From Pocillopora verrucosa (lineage: Eukaryota > Cnidaria > Anthozoa > Scleractinia > Pocilloporidae): DNA of 64,000 nucleotides. The DNA lies in assembly GCF_036669915.1 (NCBI RefSeq), contig NC_089316.1:16327547-16391546 (forward strand), written 5' to 3'. The notes under the pieces were generated by a model, which saw only the letters and a list, made by a program, of their open reading frames with translations, was not told where the DNA came from and did no database searches. Each line of letters begins with the position of its first letter. Position 1 is the first letter of the stretch. Shown piece after piece: positions 35,346 through 46,386 of the stretch. A program made the translations under genes and the position numbers.

Positions 35346-38300
35346 ATGTTTTGCTGTGATTTTTCATCAAGAAGAAGAAGAATGCTGGCGAACAGGCTAC
35401 TGATAATATCATCAGTTATAGTATTACTTGTCTTGGTGAGCCTCCATCTGGTAATTTTACCATCAGTGAGTGGGGGATATAACGAGGAATGTTACTTGCC
35501 ACTGGAGAGACGTCAAACGTTAAGAATGATGGTGAAGAACATTTCGCGGGTGTTTGACAAGTACGGTGTTCAGTATTGGCTCGATTATGGTGAGTTTGGC
35601 ATTCATTTCCAAGTTTAAATATAATTGTAACGTCACCACGCGCAAAAAAACCAACGCCAAAACTTAAAAGGACGCATCGTTCAAAGAATTGTGTTAAGAA
35701 TCTACGGACTCGTATTGAGACACCTAGAAAACGTATCGTGCCTTTATTTCCATCGCTATCACTTTGTGGCGCATTTTGCGGGCTACAATGGATATTTTTG
35801 TGCTAAAATGTACTTAGGCCCGCTCGCATGCTCGCGTGGTTGTTCAGACTAATTTGTCATTCTTTTTTAGTTTTTATTTTTCTCAATGCCCTCTCATGTG
35901 ATAATAATAGTAATATAGTTGATGTTCCTGAGCTAAATTTAATTTTTGGGTCTCTCTGAGAGTCAAGTTAATCCTTGCCTTACGAATCAGTATTATAACT
36001 AGTATAGGGGGTCTGTAGGACTGGCATGAAAGTGAAGCTCTAAGAAAAAAGTGGTCACGCAAACTACCAATGTCACGCGCCAGGAGAGGACAGCATGCGA
36101 CAGGAAAAAATGTTTTCCTGCACGCGTTTGTGTGGTAAGTAACTCATGTCGACGGGAGATATTATCAGCATGCTTTTTTTCTATAAACAAAATAGTACGA
36201 TTAGATGTCTATCATTTTATGATGGATCGTCTTCGAAATTGGCGCAAAGAATCGTCTCTTTCTCCGCCGAGTTATCAATTCATTTATTATTCGTTTGACG
36301 AGAAAACACGTTATACGTCTGAAGTGCCTCACCATCACTCAAAATTTTTAATGGGTCCTTCCAAGACGTTTCAATTTAGTCATTGCCCTTACACCGCTGA
36401 ATCTGTCTTGTCAGTGATGTGGTGTCCAAAATGTAAACATACAGCCGTGTCTATTTACACACGAGTTTCACTTTATTGAGATAGGAAAAAAGATACGTGC
36501 GTGTGGGCATGATTTTGAAGAGGCCATGCATGCCTATGACAATTTGAGGAATCCGAGGAAAGATGTGACAGATTTGATTGGTCAAATCAAATATCCGCCT
36601 CGATGGTATAATATTGTGGAAAGAAACAGGAGACACACATTGGACAACTAGTTGTGTATGTGTCAAGACATGGTGGGATCCTTTTGTGTGAAAAAAATTC
36701 GTCGCTTGAAAAGAAAGATCCGTTTGCAAGCTTCGGAGTATGCTCAAGACATTGAAAAATACAAAGCTATGATTGACGGGATGAAGTTACGTGAGAGACA
36801 TCGTGAACTTGTGTTTTAAGCGGCTTTACATCATGTTCACGAACCGACAGGGATGAGACATGGATGGGTCGATGGCGCTACTTGGGATAAAGAAATCGCG
36901 GCTGGTTTGGATTCTAAATATCATGATAAAGACTATTAAGATTTTTCAAAACATGATTTATTATACTTTTTTGTAGTTGTATACAATTGAAAAAAGTTCT
37001 ATATGTGTCGAATAAAATGAATGATGGAATGATGTATATGTCTATTATTAAATGTGATTAACCAATCTGCATTTTCAATCACGGGCGGGTTTTCATAATT
37101 AGTAAATCCATAATGAATTATAGAAAGATTAATCTTATAAGCATTGATATAAGTGAAAAGTTGACATTGATAAACAGTAAATAGAGGTCTTCATGTTCAC
37201 TCATTAAAAATGCATGTAACGCATAAAAGGATTGACTAAAATCTTCTAGGGGAAATTCAATCTGAAAAATAAAAATTAATCACTCATGTAAATTCTTATG
37301 GTACCACACGCAGGTAAAAAATTTTGTGTCTGATCCACGATATTCCATTATCTGTATTTCTTCATCATTTGAAAAGGTTAAACAGTGAAAGTGTTCGCTC
37401 AAAGTATAGACACTATCTACTAACATATAAAACATTTCATCATCAAATTGAATCACTTAGTTCATGTCTTCTGATGGTAAATAACGTAAAATCAAATCAA
37501 ATGATGTGTAAATATTTTTCACTTCATCGGGTTCATACTGGAAATGTTCGATCTAGAAAAATTAAAAAGTGAAGATCGTTACTGTTTTGCCTACAAGTAA
37601 AAAAGTGGTAGTTAGCCAATAATACTCGGTGCGTCTGTCTACCTTCATGAAAGCAACGAAACCATGTATACGAATCATACACACGAAGTACATTTCTTAG
37701 AAAATCGATATTTTCAAATTGAAAAGCTAGATTGAGTCCTTCTGTTCTTAATTCAGTTACAATCAAACGGAATAATGCGTAAAGATCTCCAATTTCCTCA
37801 GGGTGGTAAAGTGGTTTATATTCATCTAAAAAAGTCAAAGTACAAATGGTTACTACATCAGTTACATGTAAAATGAATTCTAATATCGTGTTATATCCTA
37901 AAGATAATCTTACATCATCATGAAAAAAACAGTGAAACAATTCGTTTAAAGCATAGACACGATTCACTTTGATATAAAACTGTACCTTATTAAATTGAAA
38001 GGCTAGATTCATGCCTCTCCTTCTTATCTTCAATAAAATACAAAATAATATTCGTGAATAGCATGACGTTCTCTAGTACTGATCTAAAAGAAAAAATGAT
38101 TTATATTGATGAAGATAATATCTATCGAGTGCAAATAACCGTACTTCCATAAAAAAGTTTACATGCGAATAACATCGCATTCCTCGATGATATTGTGAAT
38201 ATAATCCAAGAAACTCATTGATGGTAGGTGATACTAGATGAACAAAACCTAAATCACGAAAGGCGGTTTCAGGATTTGTATCACAGGTTTCTAAAAATTG

Positions 38301-41300
38301 TTTTGAAACTCATCACAAAATTTGACATGTACTAATAATAAAAAAAACATTTTGATGTAAGTGTAACTTTTTAGCGTAGATGAGACTTTGAATGGCATTC
38401 TTGACAAATCGATGATTCAGTGCATAACAACACATCTCGTAAATCATTTTCAGGCGTGTAGGATCTGATCTCATAAAAAATTAAGCCGCCTGTAAGAAAA
38501 AGTGACGAATATGATAAATGCTATTGGTATACCGAAGTGTTTCTCGACTAGAAATAACAGGATGTTGTAATTTGAATCTTACGAAAGGAAAAAATAGAGA
38601 AGCATTAAAAAAAGTGTCTTAAAAATGAAGCAAAAGGAAATTGTCTGCTACGAAATAATGATCGTGTATTCTCAGGTTAACTGTGTTCAAACCAGGCATT
38701 AAAATATCCATCAAATTCAAAATGTTTATAAATTTCAACGAGAATGAGATCTTCATGTGAAATGTTGCGATATGTCATGGCGGTTCGCACATCATCGATT
38801 AATTGTAGCATGTAATTATACATGAAATCATGTTCTAGTATAAAATAGGTGGCTTCTAAGAGATCAGGCATCTAAAGATGAATAAAAAAGTGGGTCTTAG
38901 TCTTAGATAGTCATTATAATCATCTAAAATTCGAAACGAAAAAAATTAAACATGGAAAGTGGAAAAAATAAATATGAAATAGCCTCTAAACTATATTTAC
39001 AAAAGATGCTATAATAACACAATTGATGCATTTCTTCAATATCATTTTGTAATAATATATGTTTCATGGAAGTTATTAGCGAATACCGTTTTGTAGGTAA
39101 ATTGAAGTGAGGTTCAAAAGTATAAATACGTAGCATCATATATGGCATGGAATCGGGAAAATTTTGCATGTACTGAAAGTTAAAAATAAAAAAATTACGA
39201 TCAGAGTCAGAAGTAAATAGGCAGATTTAATGGAGTCACACGTTCACAACAATAATCGACCTGTTCTTCAATCAACTAAGAAACCAGCCACCCACAACTG
39301 CAAATAGGACACCAAACCATTTCATCAATATCTTCATCCTCAAAAAATAAAAAATTTTCATTCTTAGAGTGAGGTGATATTCATACATTCCAGGTGACAC
39401 TTGAGCGAATGATACTTAAAGATCAGAAGAAACACCTAATCCACCTACTTGAGTAATTCGGTCTTCAATAGCGCCTGGTTCCAATAAGGCTTCCAAATCT
39501 CTAAGGGCTTGTTGACGCTGTTGTTCTCTATCAGGTACACGGACAGGATTGGTAGCAGCAAAAGGGGTTCGACAATTTCCATAACAATCGTGCGAGTTCA
39601 CATGATGTTGACGACAGGTACGGTGAATTCGTCGACTACAACATAAAGTCGGTTTTGCACCACGCATCGTCACATCGATCATGACGAGGCATAAAAAACA
39701 GGCGTAGGGCGTATCATCCACTTCCACCTCTTGTTGAGTAAACGTCTTGATCGTCGTACAGGAGGCATCTTTAAAAAAAGACAAATTGTTATCAAGGTCA
39801 CAGACACAGACACAGATCAAATACAGACTTACTCTATAGCGTGACAGCGTGACAGTATTGCTCTCTCTTGTCTTCTTGTTCACTTGGTAATACTATGATA
39901 ATCAATGAGGACGAGTTCGCAGTCTTACTTCATTTTATAATATAGAGTGACGTCATGAATTATATACCCATACCCCCCTCCCCTTTCCCCATCCCCATGA
40001 TGTGACAGATGTCTATTGGGGTTGACATGTAAGATAAAATCTGTCAATTAGGGTAAATACGATTTGGCGCAAAATACATCTACCTATTCTCGTGTGTGCT
40101 GCCACGACTCTCTCCGATACTATTCGTTCTTTCTATAGGTCAGATTGTACGGCAGATTTCTTAGCCTTTCTCACCGAATTGACGGTGAATGAGTATGGTG
40201 AAGATCGAGATGTCATATGTATCTTTCATGACCTGAAAGGGTACGGTTCGGTGTTTTTACAACATCAACTGCAAAAAGAAGGAAGACGTATGGAAGACAT
40301 GGTGAAAACCGGTACCAAAGCCCTTCCGTTTTGTGTGGGGCCTATTTTTTTTAAAGGTTCGCTTTGTTTCTTACCTGTGGCTCTCTTCTTTTTCTACCAC
40401 CTTTGGTATTTCTGAATGGAAAAAAGGGGTTCTTTCCTCATCTTTTCAATATGCAAGACCATCAAGAGTATGTAGGACCTATCCTAGACATAGTGTACTA
40501 TGATCCAGAAGGCATGTCAGCCAAGAAAAGACAAGAATTTGAAACCTGGTACGCCACCCAACTTCAAGAAGAAGTGAACTTTAATTTGAAAAAAGAATTG
40601 ATTGCTTACTGCAAGTCGGATGTAGCTTTACTGAAAGCAGGATGTCAGGTGTGTGTTCTGAAACCCGTTGTTCTCCACCATTACGTACGTGCTGAATACG
40701 AGGTATATCACAAGACGATGAGGGCAACTGATGTTCACACCACAATAACCATTCTAAGGCTACTCTTGATTGGTTGACTCTGGCGCCTTTCCAACCACGA
40801 GGAGGTTCTACGGCTACGGTCTCAGGTGAGAGATGACATTTTCGCTAATACCGGTTACAAGCTGAGGCAATCGTAATACATTTTTCGTCAGGGTCAAACT
40901 GGGAAATGTCCTTGAATTCTTGGACAAATTTCTGACATCCTGCTTTCAGTAAAGCTACTTTATCATGTAGAATCCAAACCAGCCGCGATTTCTTTATCCC
41001 AAGTATCGCCACAGACCCAACCATTTCTCATCCCTAACGGCTCGTGAATATGATTTAAAGCCGCATAAAATACAAGTTCACGATGTCTCTCGCGTAACTT
41101 TATCTCGTCAATCTTAGCTTTGTATTTTTCAATGTCTTGAGCATGCTCCGAAGCTTGCAAACGGATCTTTCTTTCAAGCGACGAATTTTTTTCATACAAG
41201 AAGGTCCCGCCATGTCTTGACACATACACAACTAGTTGTCCAATGTGTGTCTCCTGTTTCTTTCCACAATATTATACCATCGAGGCGAATATTTGACCAG

Positions 41301-42789
41301 CATCAACGCTTCTATTTGACCGATCAAATCTGTCACATCTTTCCTTTTCCTCTTCCAATTGTTATACGCATGACCTCTTCAAAATCATGCCCACACGAAC
41401 GTATCTTTTTCCTATCTCAATAAAGCGAAACTCGTGTGTAAACAGATACAGCTGCATATTTACATTTTGGACAACACATCATTGACAAGACAGATTCAGC
41501 GGTGTAACGACAATGACAGAATTGAAACGTCTTGGAAGAACCCATCAGACATTTTGAGTGATGGTTAGGCACTTCAGACGTATAACGTGTTTTCCCGTCA
41601 AACGAATAATAGATGAATTGATAACTCTTTCCGCCAAAATCGAAGACGTTCCATCACCATTTTATTTATAGAAAAAAGCATGCTGATAATATCTCCCGCC
41701 GCCATGAGTTACTTACCACACAAACGCGTGAAGGAAAACATTTTTTCCTGTCGCATGCTGTCCTCTCCTGGCGTGTGACATTGGTAGCTTGCGTGACCAC
41801 TTTTTTCTTAGAGCCTCACTTTCATGCCAGTCCTACAGACCCCCTATACTACTCGAATCGGGCTAAAATGACTCTGAGACGGGTCCAAAGCATATGTTAA
41901 CCAGAGAACATAAACTCGTTTTTGTTTTATTGGTGCCGTGTATTCTTAACCCTTCGACTCCCAATGTGTCATTCGTAATTCCTCTTACCGTTTGCCATAC
42001 AACTCTTATGATGTTAGTTGGGAGAATATGTGATTGGATCAACTAATCCCCAAACTGATATTTTTTTTTTATACTCACTACCAGTCTGCTTGGTTTTGTA
42101 CTGATGTTGTAAGGAGAAGTTCTGTCACGGTCACTTATCAGAGTTAAAGGGTCCATATTTGCAAGGTCATTCCGTCTATTCGTCGATCTCTTGTTGTAAT
42201 TGTTTTTGTTTTTTCGGTTATTGACTCAATCATTTTTTCATTAATTAATCGAATCTCTTTCTCTTATTTACTTCACTTATAAAGTTCGATTCTTTTGTAT
42301 TCAGGAACCCTGCTTGGCGCCTATCGCATGGGAGACATCTTGCCATATGATCACGATGCCGACATTTCTTATATTTTGGAAACCGAGAAGCCGGAAGCTT
42401 TCCGTGAACTGCGTGAGCTTGGAATGCAAGCCAATGGTTTGGTTGCAGTATTAGGGGATGTGACTGTGGATTTTATGAGATGGCAACCAGTGAACGTATC
42501 AAGTTACATTTCTGGCAAAACTGAAACAATGCTACGCAAATATTATCCTCCTTCATCAAAGGACAATCTCATTCTGAAATACCATCATACGTTGGAAACT
42601 TCTCCCATGTCGTGGGTGGTACCATTCAAAAAGTTCTATTTCCAGGAAGTGAACGTCGCACTTCCCAACTCACCGGATAAATTACTAGCCTTTAGATACC
42701 CGTATACGTTCGGAACGCTTGGATTACCGTTTCCTTATAAGTGGAAATGCTGGGTGCCCTGTTATTTGAGAAAAAGCAATGGCTGCTAA
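35346..42789 (+). CDS. LicD/fukutin-related membrane protein, copy A (two exons)
   Basis: Exons 35346-35589 and 42305-42789 join in phase to about 242 residues. An N-terminal basic stretch (SSRRRR) and one hydrophobic helix (about 17-40) predict a type II Golgi/ER anchor. The junction restores LDYGTLLGAYRMGDILPYDH, the LicD/FKRP nucleotidyltransferase signature, with the acidic motif Asp97-His-Asp99-Ala-Asp101. Family members transfer phospho-sugar alcohols or phosphocholine from nucleotide donors onto glycans (FKRP adds ribitol phosphate to dystroglycan); the substrate here is unknown. Splice sites ATG/GTGAGT and TTTGTATTCAG/GA are clean and conserved in copy B. The 6.7 kb intron is long only because a Polinton-like element and an R1 repeat sit in it. 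The MS4A-like gene is convergent downstream. Confidence 0.85.
35989..36931 (+). repeat. left terminal inverted repeat of the Polinton-like element
   Basis: Matches 40961-41853 in inverted orientation nearly throughout (for example agtatagggggtctgtagga at both outer ends and ggctggtttggattcta at both inner ends). It carries two broken frames on the plus strand. One ends in a zinc-binding-like MWCPKC segment near 36420-36479. The other is a coiled-coil-like frame around 36690-36820 with internal stops. The left copy has lost cysteines and gained stops relative to the right copy. Confidence 0.85.
37190..39370 (-). pseudogene. unidentified minus-strand frames in the Polinton-like element
   Basis: Several open stretches (37533-38033, 38677-38871, 38924-39169 and shorter ones) read on the minus strand. 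The 37533-38033 frame contains two related units, roughly 90 residues apart, each starting LNLAFQF or MNLAFQF followed by a RVY segment; a third related piece (VYTLSEHFHCLTF) occurs near 37380-37430. Pieces are separated by short AT-rich gaps, some with TTTTTCTTTTAG-like acceptor sites, so they may be exons or a degraded repeat protein. Near 39290-39350 the frame DEMVWCPIC suggests a second zinc-binding segment. I recognise no family. Confidence 0.4.
39416..39883 (-). CDS. RING-like zinc-binding ORF of the Polinton-like element
   Basis: A 155-residue minus-strand frame. The central part has CFLC, then LCC, IHRTC, HH and CYGNC, a Cys/His spacing compatible with a RING-type or related cross-brace zinc domain (about residues 63-107). 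A Gln/Arg-rich acidic C-terminal tail follows. An alternative start would give a basic MPPVRRSRR leader in another frame, hinting at a frameshift near 39730-39760. RING-like ORFs are common accessory genes of large DNA transposons and related viruses; the role here is unknown. Confidence 0.5.
   Translation of the reverse strand: MNKKTRESNTVTLSRYRVSLYLICVCVCDLDNNLSFFKDASCTTIKTFTQQEVEVDDTPYACFLCLVMIDVTMRGAKPTLCCSRRIHRTCRQHHVNSHDCYGNCRTPFAATNPVRVPDREQQRQQALRDLEALLEPGAIEDRITQVGGLGVSSDL
40090..40660 (+). pseudogene. protein-primed family B DNA polymerase, exonuclease-domain fragment, frameshifted
   Basis: The first frame (from about 40092) contains HDLKGYGSVF, the Exo II-type motif of pPolB. After a frame change near 40380-40415 the second frame gives WKKGFFPHLFN, YVGPILDIVYYDPEGM and YCKSDVALLKAGC, the Exo III-type YC-x-x-DV motif. 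This order is diagnostic of pPolB in Polintons and related elements. The polymerase palm domain (SLYP, KKY, DTD motifs) is absent. The copy is broken and truncated. It is described only as found; the break lies between the two frames named. Confidence 0.78.
40844..40966 (-). pseudogene. inverted piece of the same DNA polymerase gene
   Basis: On the minus strand, entering from the right inverted repeat, the frame reads KVALLKAGCQ, then KFVQEFKDISQFDPDEKC and ITIASACNRY before a stop. It therefore repeats the end of the plus-strand fragment (KAGCQ) and continues further into the gene. The two polymerase pieces face each other 0.2 kb apart, showing an internal inverted duplication or deletion between mirror halves. 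Confidence 0.7.
40961..41853 (-). repeat. right terminal inverted repeat of the Polinton-like element
   Basis: Inverse of 35989-36931. The minus-strand frame 40963-41229 (88 residues) is open here although its left twin has stops. It contains a charged coiled-coil-like stretch (HAQDIEKYKAKIDEIKLRER) and ends WDKEIAAGLDST. Further out, the minus-strand frame near 41450-41600 keeps HHSKC, FCHC and MCCPKC cysteines that the left copy has partly lost, suggesting a zinc-ribbon-like protein. Confidence 0.8.
41947..42151. repeat. MITE-like repeat, family R1 copy 3
   Basis: taacccttcgactcccaa at the left and (inverted) ccctttaactctgataag at the right, with gattggatcaact and gtaaggagaa blocks inside, inverted relative to the DNAJC27-intron copy. 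The same insertion is present in copy B (51019-51225), so it predates the segmental duplication. Confidence 0.65.
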
Positions 42790-42851
42790 AGGTATCGAAT
42801 GAATTAAAACCGAAAATGTGCACTGTGCTACTACGCTAGTTAAATTGTCCA

Positions 42852-42990
42852 TCGCTCTGACGAAGGGCTAACGCTCGAAACGTCAGGTTTTAAACACTTT
42901 ACGGTGACTAATTAACGTTATCAACTCAGTTAATAATACCAAATTACCCTGTTATACTCTCACACCGACGTAACACCACAATTTCTTAGG
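42852..42990 (+). repeat. half copy of family P2 hammerhead-like repeat
   Basis: CTCTGACGAAGGGCTAACGC, then TCGAAACGTCAGG, then tttacggtgactaattaacg and, farther, tcacaccgacgtaacaccac: one arm plus outer part of the units at 9493 and 25531, not palindromic here. It lies in sequence that copy B lacks, just downstream of the LicD-like stop codon. Confidence 0.6.
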
Positions 42991-43668
42991 AAACATACAC
43001 CTTTTATTCATACGCTTGATAAATAAGACAACGCAATAACGCCTAAATGCGTAAATGCATCCGTCGGCATACGCAAGAAAAGTGAAGCACTATCCGGAAT
43101 GCAGTTGTCCACAAGGTTAGAGCGCACTGTCCTGAGCGTTGGGAAGGTAATTACGTTGTTTATTTTGGCGAAACATTTGAATTTCACTACGACTCTCCCC
43201 ACGTATTAGTAGCCTGCGTAGCGGATGGTTTTTTTGCTTCATAGCGCACACAAAACCGCTGCTAACGCAGGCTCAAGGGGCGGCAATAATGAATCCAATC
43301 AGAGGGCTGCAGGAAGAAAACCAAAGTAAGAAGATGCAGAGAGGATCAAGTGGAATATGAGAATCCATATGTTAATTTTTTTAGGGGTTTTAAGGAAATA
43401 TTTATATACTTTTATGTGATTAAATCAGCAAAATATTTAAGAATGTAATATTTATTAATGATGTAATTGCTTAAATTTAAAAGTCGTCTGAGCAAATAAT
43501 AATTAAAGTTTTATTTATTAACAGCAGGCACACTAAATTTTTGCATTGTTTTAAACTATCTTTACTATTGTCAATTTTGTAATTAAAGTTTGCTATTATT
43601 TGTCAAAAGATGTATGTTGACAAAGGTTTTCTTTCATTCTAGTGTCATGTTACAAACTGGCGCGATGA

Positions 43669-46026
43669 CTAAGACTCACACTTAGTCTGAATAGTATTGG
43701 ATCTTCCTCTTGGTGGGTGAATACAATGCAGCTGAAAAAGATCAGTCACCATATAAAAATAGGAGAATTTCAATCGTAATTGGATTGGGAGGTCGCGGAA
43801 TATTTACCTTTTAGGAATGAGTTTGTTGTTTCTTGGGATATAAATTGGGAATTTGATGCTAAATCATAGGGTGACACTCTCCATACGCACCGTCAGTCTT
43901 AAATGGGTATGTGTCAAAATTGGCCGAGTCTTGGGTTCTGTAACAATTTCCAACATGCAAGAGAGGTTTTGAATAAATATTTACCTTTTTACGAAATCGC
44001 TCTACGTGTAGCTTATAAACAGGGAGTAAAAAGGGTCTAAATCCTTCATATCTTGCGTCTCCATAGCTTACCCGTACCTATCCTTATTGAATAATTACGG
44101 TTGATCATATTGGATTTATCATGTTTGCAAATGTGAGAAGAAAAATACAAGTAAACTCATGTAACTCGTCACCAGATTCGTTTTTCGGACTGCTTCCTTG
44201 AAGTAACCGAATGTACAAATTTTTTTTCCGGGATACGTTAGCCAATCAGAACTCAGGGTTTGCTTTATTTCGACACTCGCAGCACTCGCCTTAAAACGTT
44301 TGGGATTTTTCTTTTTTGAAAGAAGTTTTTTCACGATGATTTTCAAAATAATTTAGAATAGTTTGCGGTCCTAAAAAACTCCTTGTAATGCTTACCTCGT
44401 GCTCTGATGAGGGCTGGAGGCTTGCAAGGGTTGTGCTTCTAACAAGTGTAGCAGCGAGCATGATCTCCAAGATGAAAAACGCCACGAGGAGAGATGATAT
44501 GGCAACCATCAGCTTCTCCTTATCAGTCAGGAAGGCAGTTGTCCCCTCTACCACGAAATCATAATTTTCCCATCGGTAGGTGTTAATCAGGCAATGGATC
44601 AGACCCCGATGATAGCTGTAAACTGCTATCGCAGATAGTACGATGCAAGCCACGCTAACTGACCACAGCGCATCGATCTGTTTCACAAAAAGGTAGTATA
44701 AGAGATTAAATAAGCAGCTTTAAGAAGATTCTAATGGACTAGGAATGAAAGGATCCCAATGATAGCTGTAAACTGCCATCGTAGATAGTACGATGCGAGC
44801 CTCACTTACTGACCACAGGGTACCCATTTGAGTAAAAAAGGGTTGGTGTTAGAGATTAAATAAGCTTTACGTAGATTCTAACGGGCGAGGAGCCCTAGGA
44901 CCTTAATGCGAGGATTCATTGCAGCTTCAGTTTAATTTCAGGCCGTCTCTTCAACTTTTTAAGGATTTTAATTACCGTGTATTTTCATCCTAAAATTTAC
45001 AAGTTGTGCTCCAAGTCGTCTCCCTCAATTTTATTTTCGCTGTTTGTTTATTTGTTTGTTTTTTAAGACCTCCTTTAATCAAAAATAGGAACGTTTGTAC
45101 GTCGCATAAGGAATTGAAAAAATACGGTCACGTGAATCCTTGTTTTGGTAGTGTCCTACCAGAATAGACGATGGGATTGGAGCGCGGATTACAGCAAGTC
45201 CCATGGTGCCAGTCGCGAGAACCTTAGGAAAATAAAAGATTTTTTACATAGATTATAAATTTTCGTTATGTCAACTAAAAAATACTACCACTAAACCACA
45301 TGATAACCTGCCTACAATTATGAAAATAATAATGATGATGACAATAACTGTAATAAGATAATGATGATAAAAGTGATATTTAATTTAAAATATTAGTACT
45401 GACAATGATCAGTAGCAATAAAACCTGCAAATATGGATGGTAATCAGCCAAACTGTGCGCCGCAACCCGAGCCGTATTTATTTACTATTTCCTTTTTAAG
45501 TATATTTCTCAATTTGCATTTTACAATATATATTTCGTATTATTTAGTATATTTCTCAATATGCATTTTATGCATTTCAATATTCAATATGCATTTTGGC
45601 GGTTAGAAACCAGTAAATTGTTCTGAAATTTTTATATGAACTGCTGAAATGCGGACCAAACGAGCAGACGAGTTTTGCCTTACATGATCATGATGAAAAT
45701 AAAATTGTTATAATCATTAGCTCTACAGGAGATATCCGATAATCGATAACATAGTCAATCTGCAAACCCGGCTGACTCTCTTTACTCCATGGGGTAATAC
45801 ACAGCAGCAAAAGTCCTATTCCTCCTATAAACATACTGCATATTTCTCAAATTTTAATTTCAAAAGGTATCAGTTTTCTCACCAAGCTAGATATCCAACA
45901 TGGCATATACGTTAGGCTGGTTTTGTATCCTACTTTATATCGATCCACCATACCAATCGTGAGGAAGATGGCCGCCATCGCCAACTGGGAAATTGAAAGG
46001 ACCTTCATTCGTTTCTTCCCGCACAT
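43669..46026 (-). CDS. MS4A-like four-pass membrane protein, copy A
   Basis: Four minus-strand exons in phase: 45883-46026, 45160-45222, 44396-44677 and 43669-43731, about 183 residues. Four hydrophobic segments lie at about 9-28, 45-66, 73-91 and 125-148, separated by short loops and one longer hydrophilic loop before segment 4. FFILEIMLAA in segment 4 and the overall spacing resemble the MS4A/CD20-like tetraspan family (membrane proteins modulating receptors and ion flux). Assignment is by topology and weak motif, so a TMEM176- or CD20-like relative is possible. All splice sites are GT-AG. A decayed copy of the exon 3 start lies upstream at 44755-44825. It is convergent with the LicD-like gene and intact. 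Confidence 0.78.
44755..44825 (-). pseudogene. decayed duplicate of MS4A-like exon 3 start
   Basis: About 65 bp (minus strand CTGTGGTCAGTAAGTGAGGC onward through TACAGCTATCAT) closely resemble the first third of exon 3 (44677 downward), including the lead-in, but the frame is damaged. The equivalent copy B position (53459-53525) has the same feature, so the partial exon duplication preceded the segmental duplication. Confidence 0.7.
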
Positions 46027-46386
46027 TTTTATCCCTTTGAACTTTGCTTCGAAAACGTTTTAATTAGAAAGGCTTGGACTTACGATCATAATAGTTTGTG
46101 TTCTTTATGCAAAATTAGGCTACGAAATAAGACTGCATGCAGCTGTGATGAATCCATGTACTTATATGACCCATTGGCTAATTTCTGTCACTCGCATATG
46201 AATAATTATGCGAAGCGATTCAGTGCCAACCAAATTTATAAAGAGCGTTCATATGGCGAAAAGCTTCCAGCATTTTTTCTTATATTACGTCTATACAACC
46301 TGGCTAATTTTTTATGTAACTTACTCAACAAAGATATCATGAAAATTCAGCAGTCGCATTCACAGTTGTTTTTGACGTTATATTTC

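Larger units (their letters stand above)
35989..41853. mobile_element. Polinton/Maverick-like element, deletion derivative, 5865 bp
   Basis: Inserted in the LicD-like intron of copy A. The 6-bp duplication cgaatc flanks it (35983-35988 and 41854-41859); copy B has the empty site near 50928-50935. Termini begin AGTA and end TACT, as is usual for Polintons, and inverted ends of about 0.9 kb run to 36931 and from 40961. Contents are protein-primed DNA polymerase fragments, a RING-like ORF, TIR-encoded zinc-finger-like ORFs and unknown minus-strand frames. No integrase, ATPase, protease or capsid gene is seen, so it is far shorter than full Polintons (15-20 kb) and should be non-autonomous. Confidence 0.8.
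34335..46386. repeat. segmental duplication copy A (LicD-like + MS4A-like cassette)
   Basis: Collinear and very similar to 49781-58281, from the shared start gttggactg to the shared end tgacgttatattt. It contains both genes of the cassette. Extra sequence in A relative to B includes about 0.5 kb near 34505-35018, the Polinton-like element (35989-41853) and about 0.35 kb near 42800-43145 with a P2-type repeat. Confidence 0.9.

Noticed and set aside
36051-36479. 142-codon frame as a stand-alone gene
   Set aside because: It lies in the left TIR of the Polinton-like element; the right TIR counterpart is frameshifted upstream, so it is reported as TIR content instead.
40090-40966. Polymerase fragment as evidence of viral contamination or a free virus
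   Set aside because: The element has a target duplication within a host intron and an empty site in the paralogous copy, so it is an integrated mobile element.
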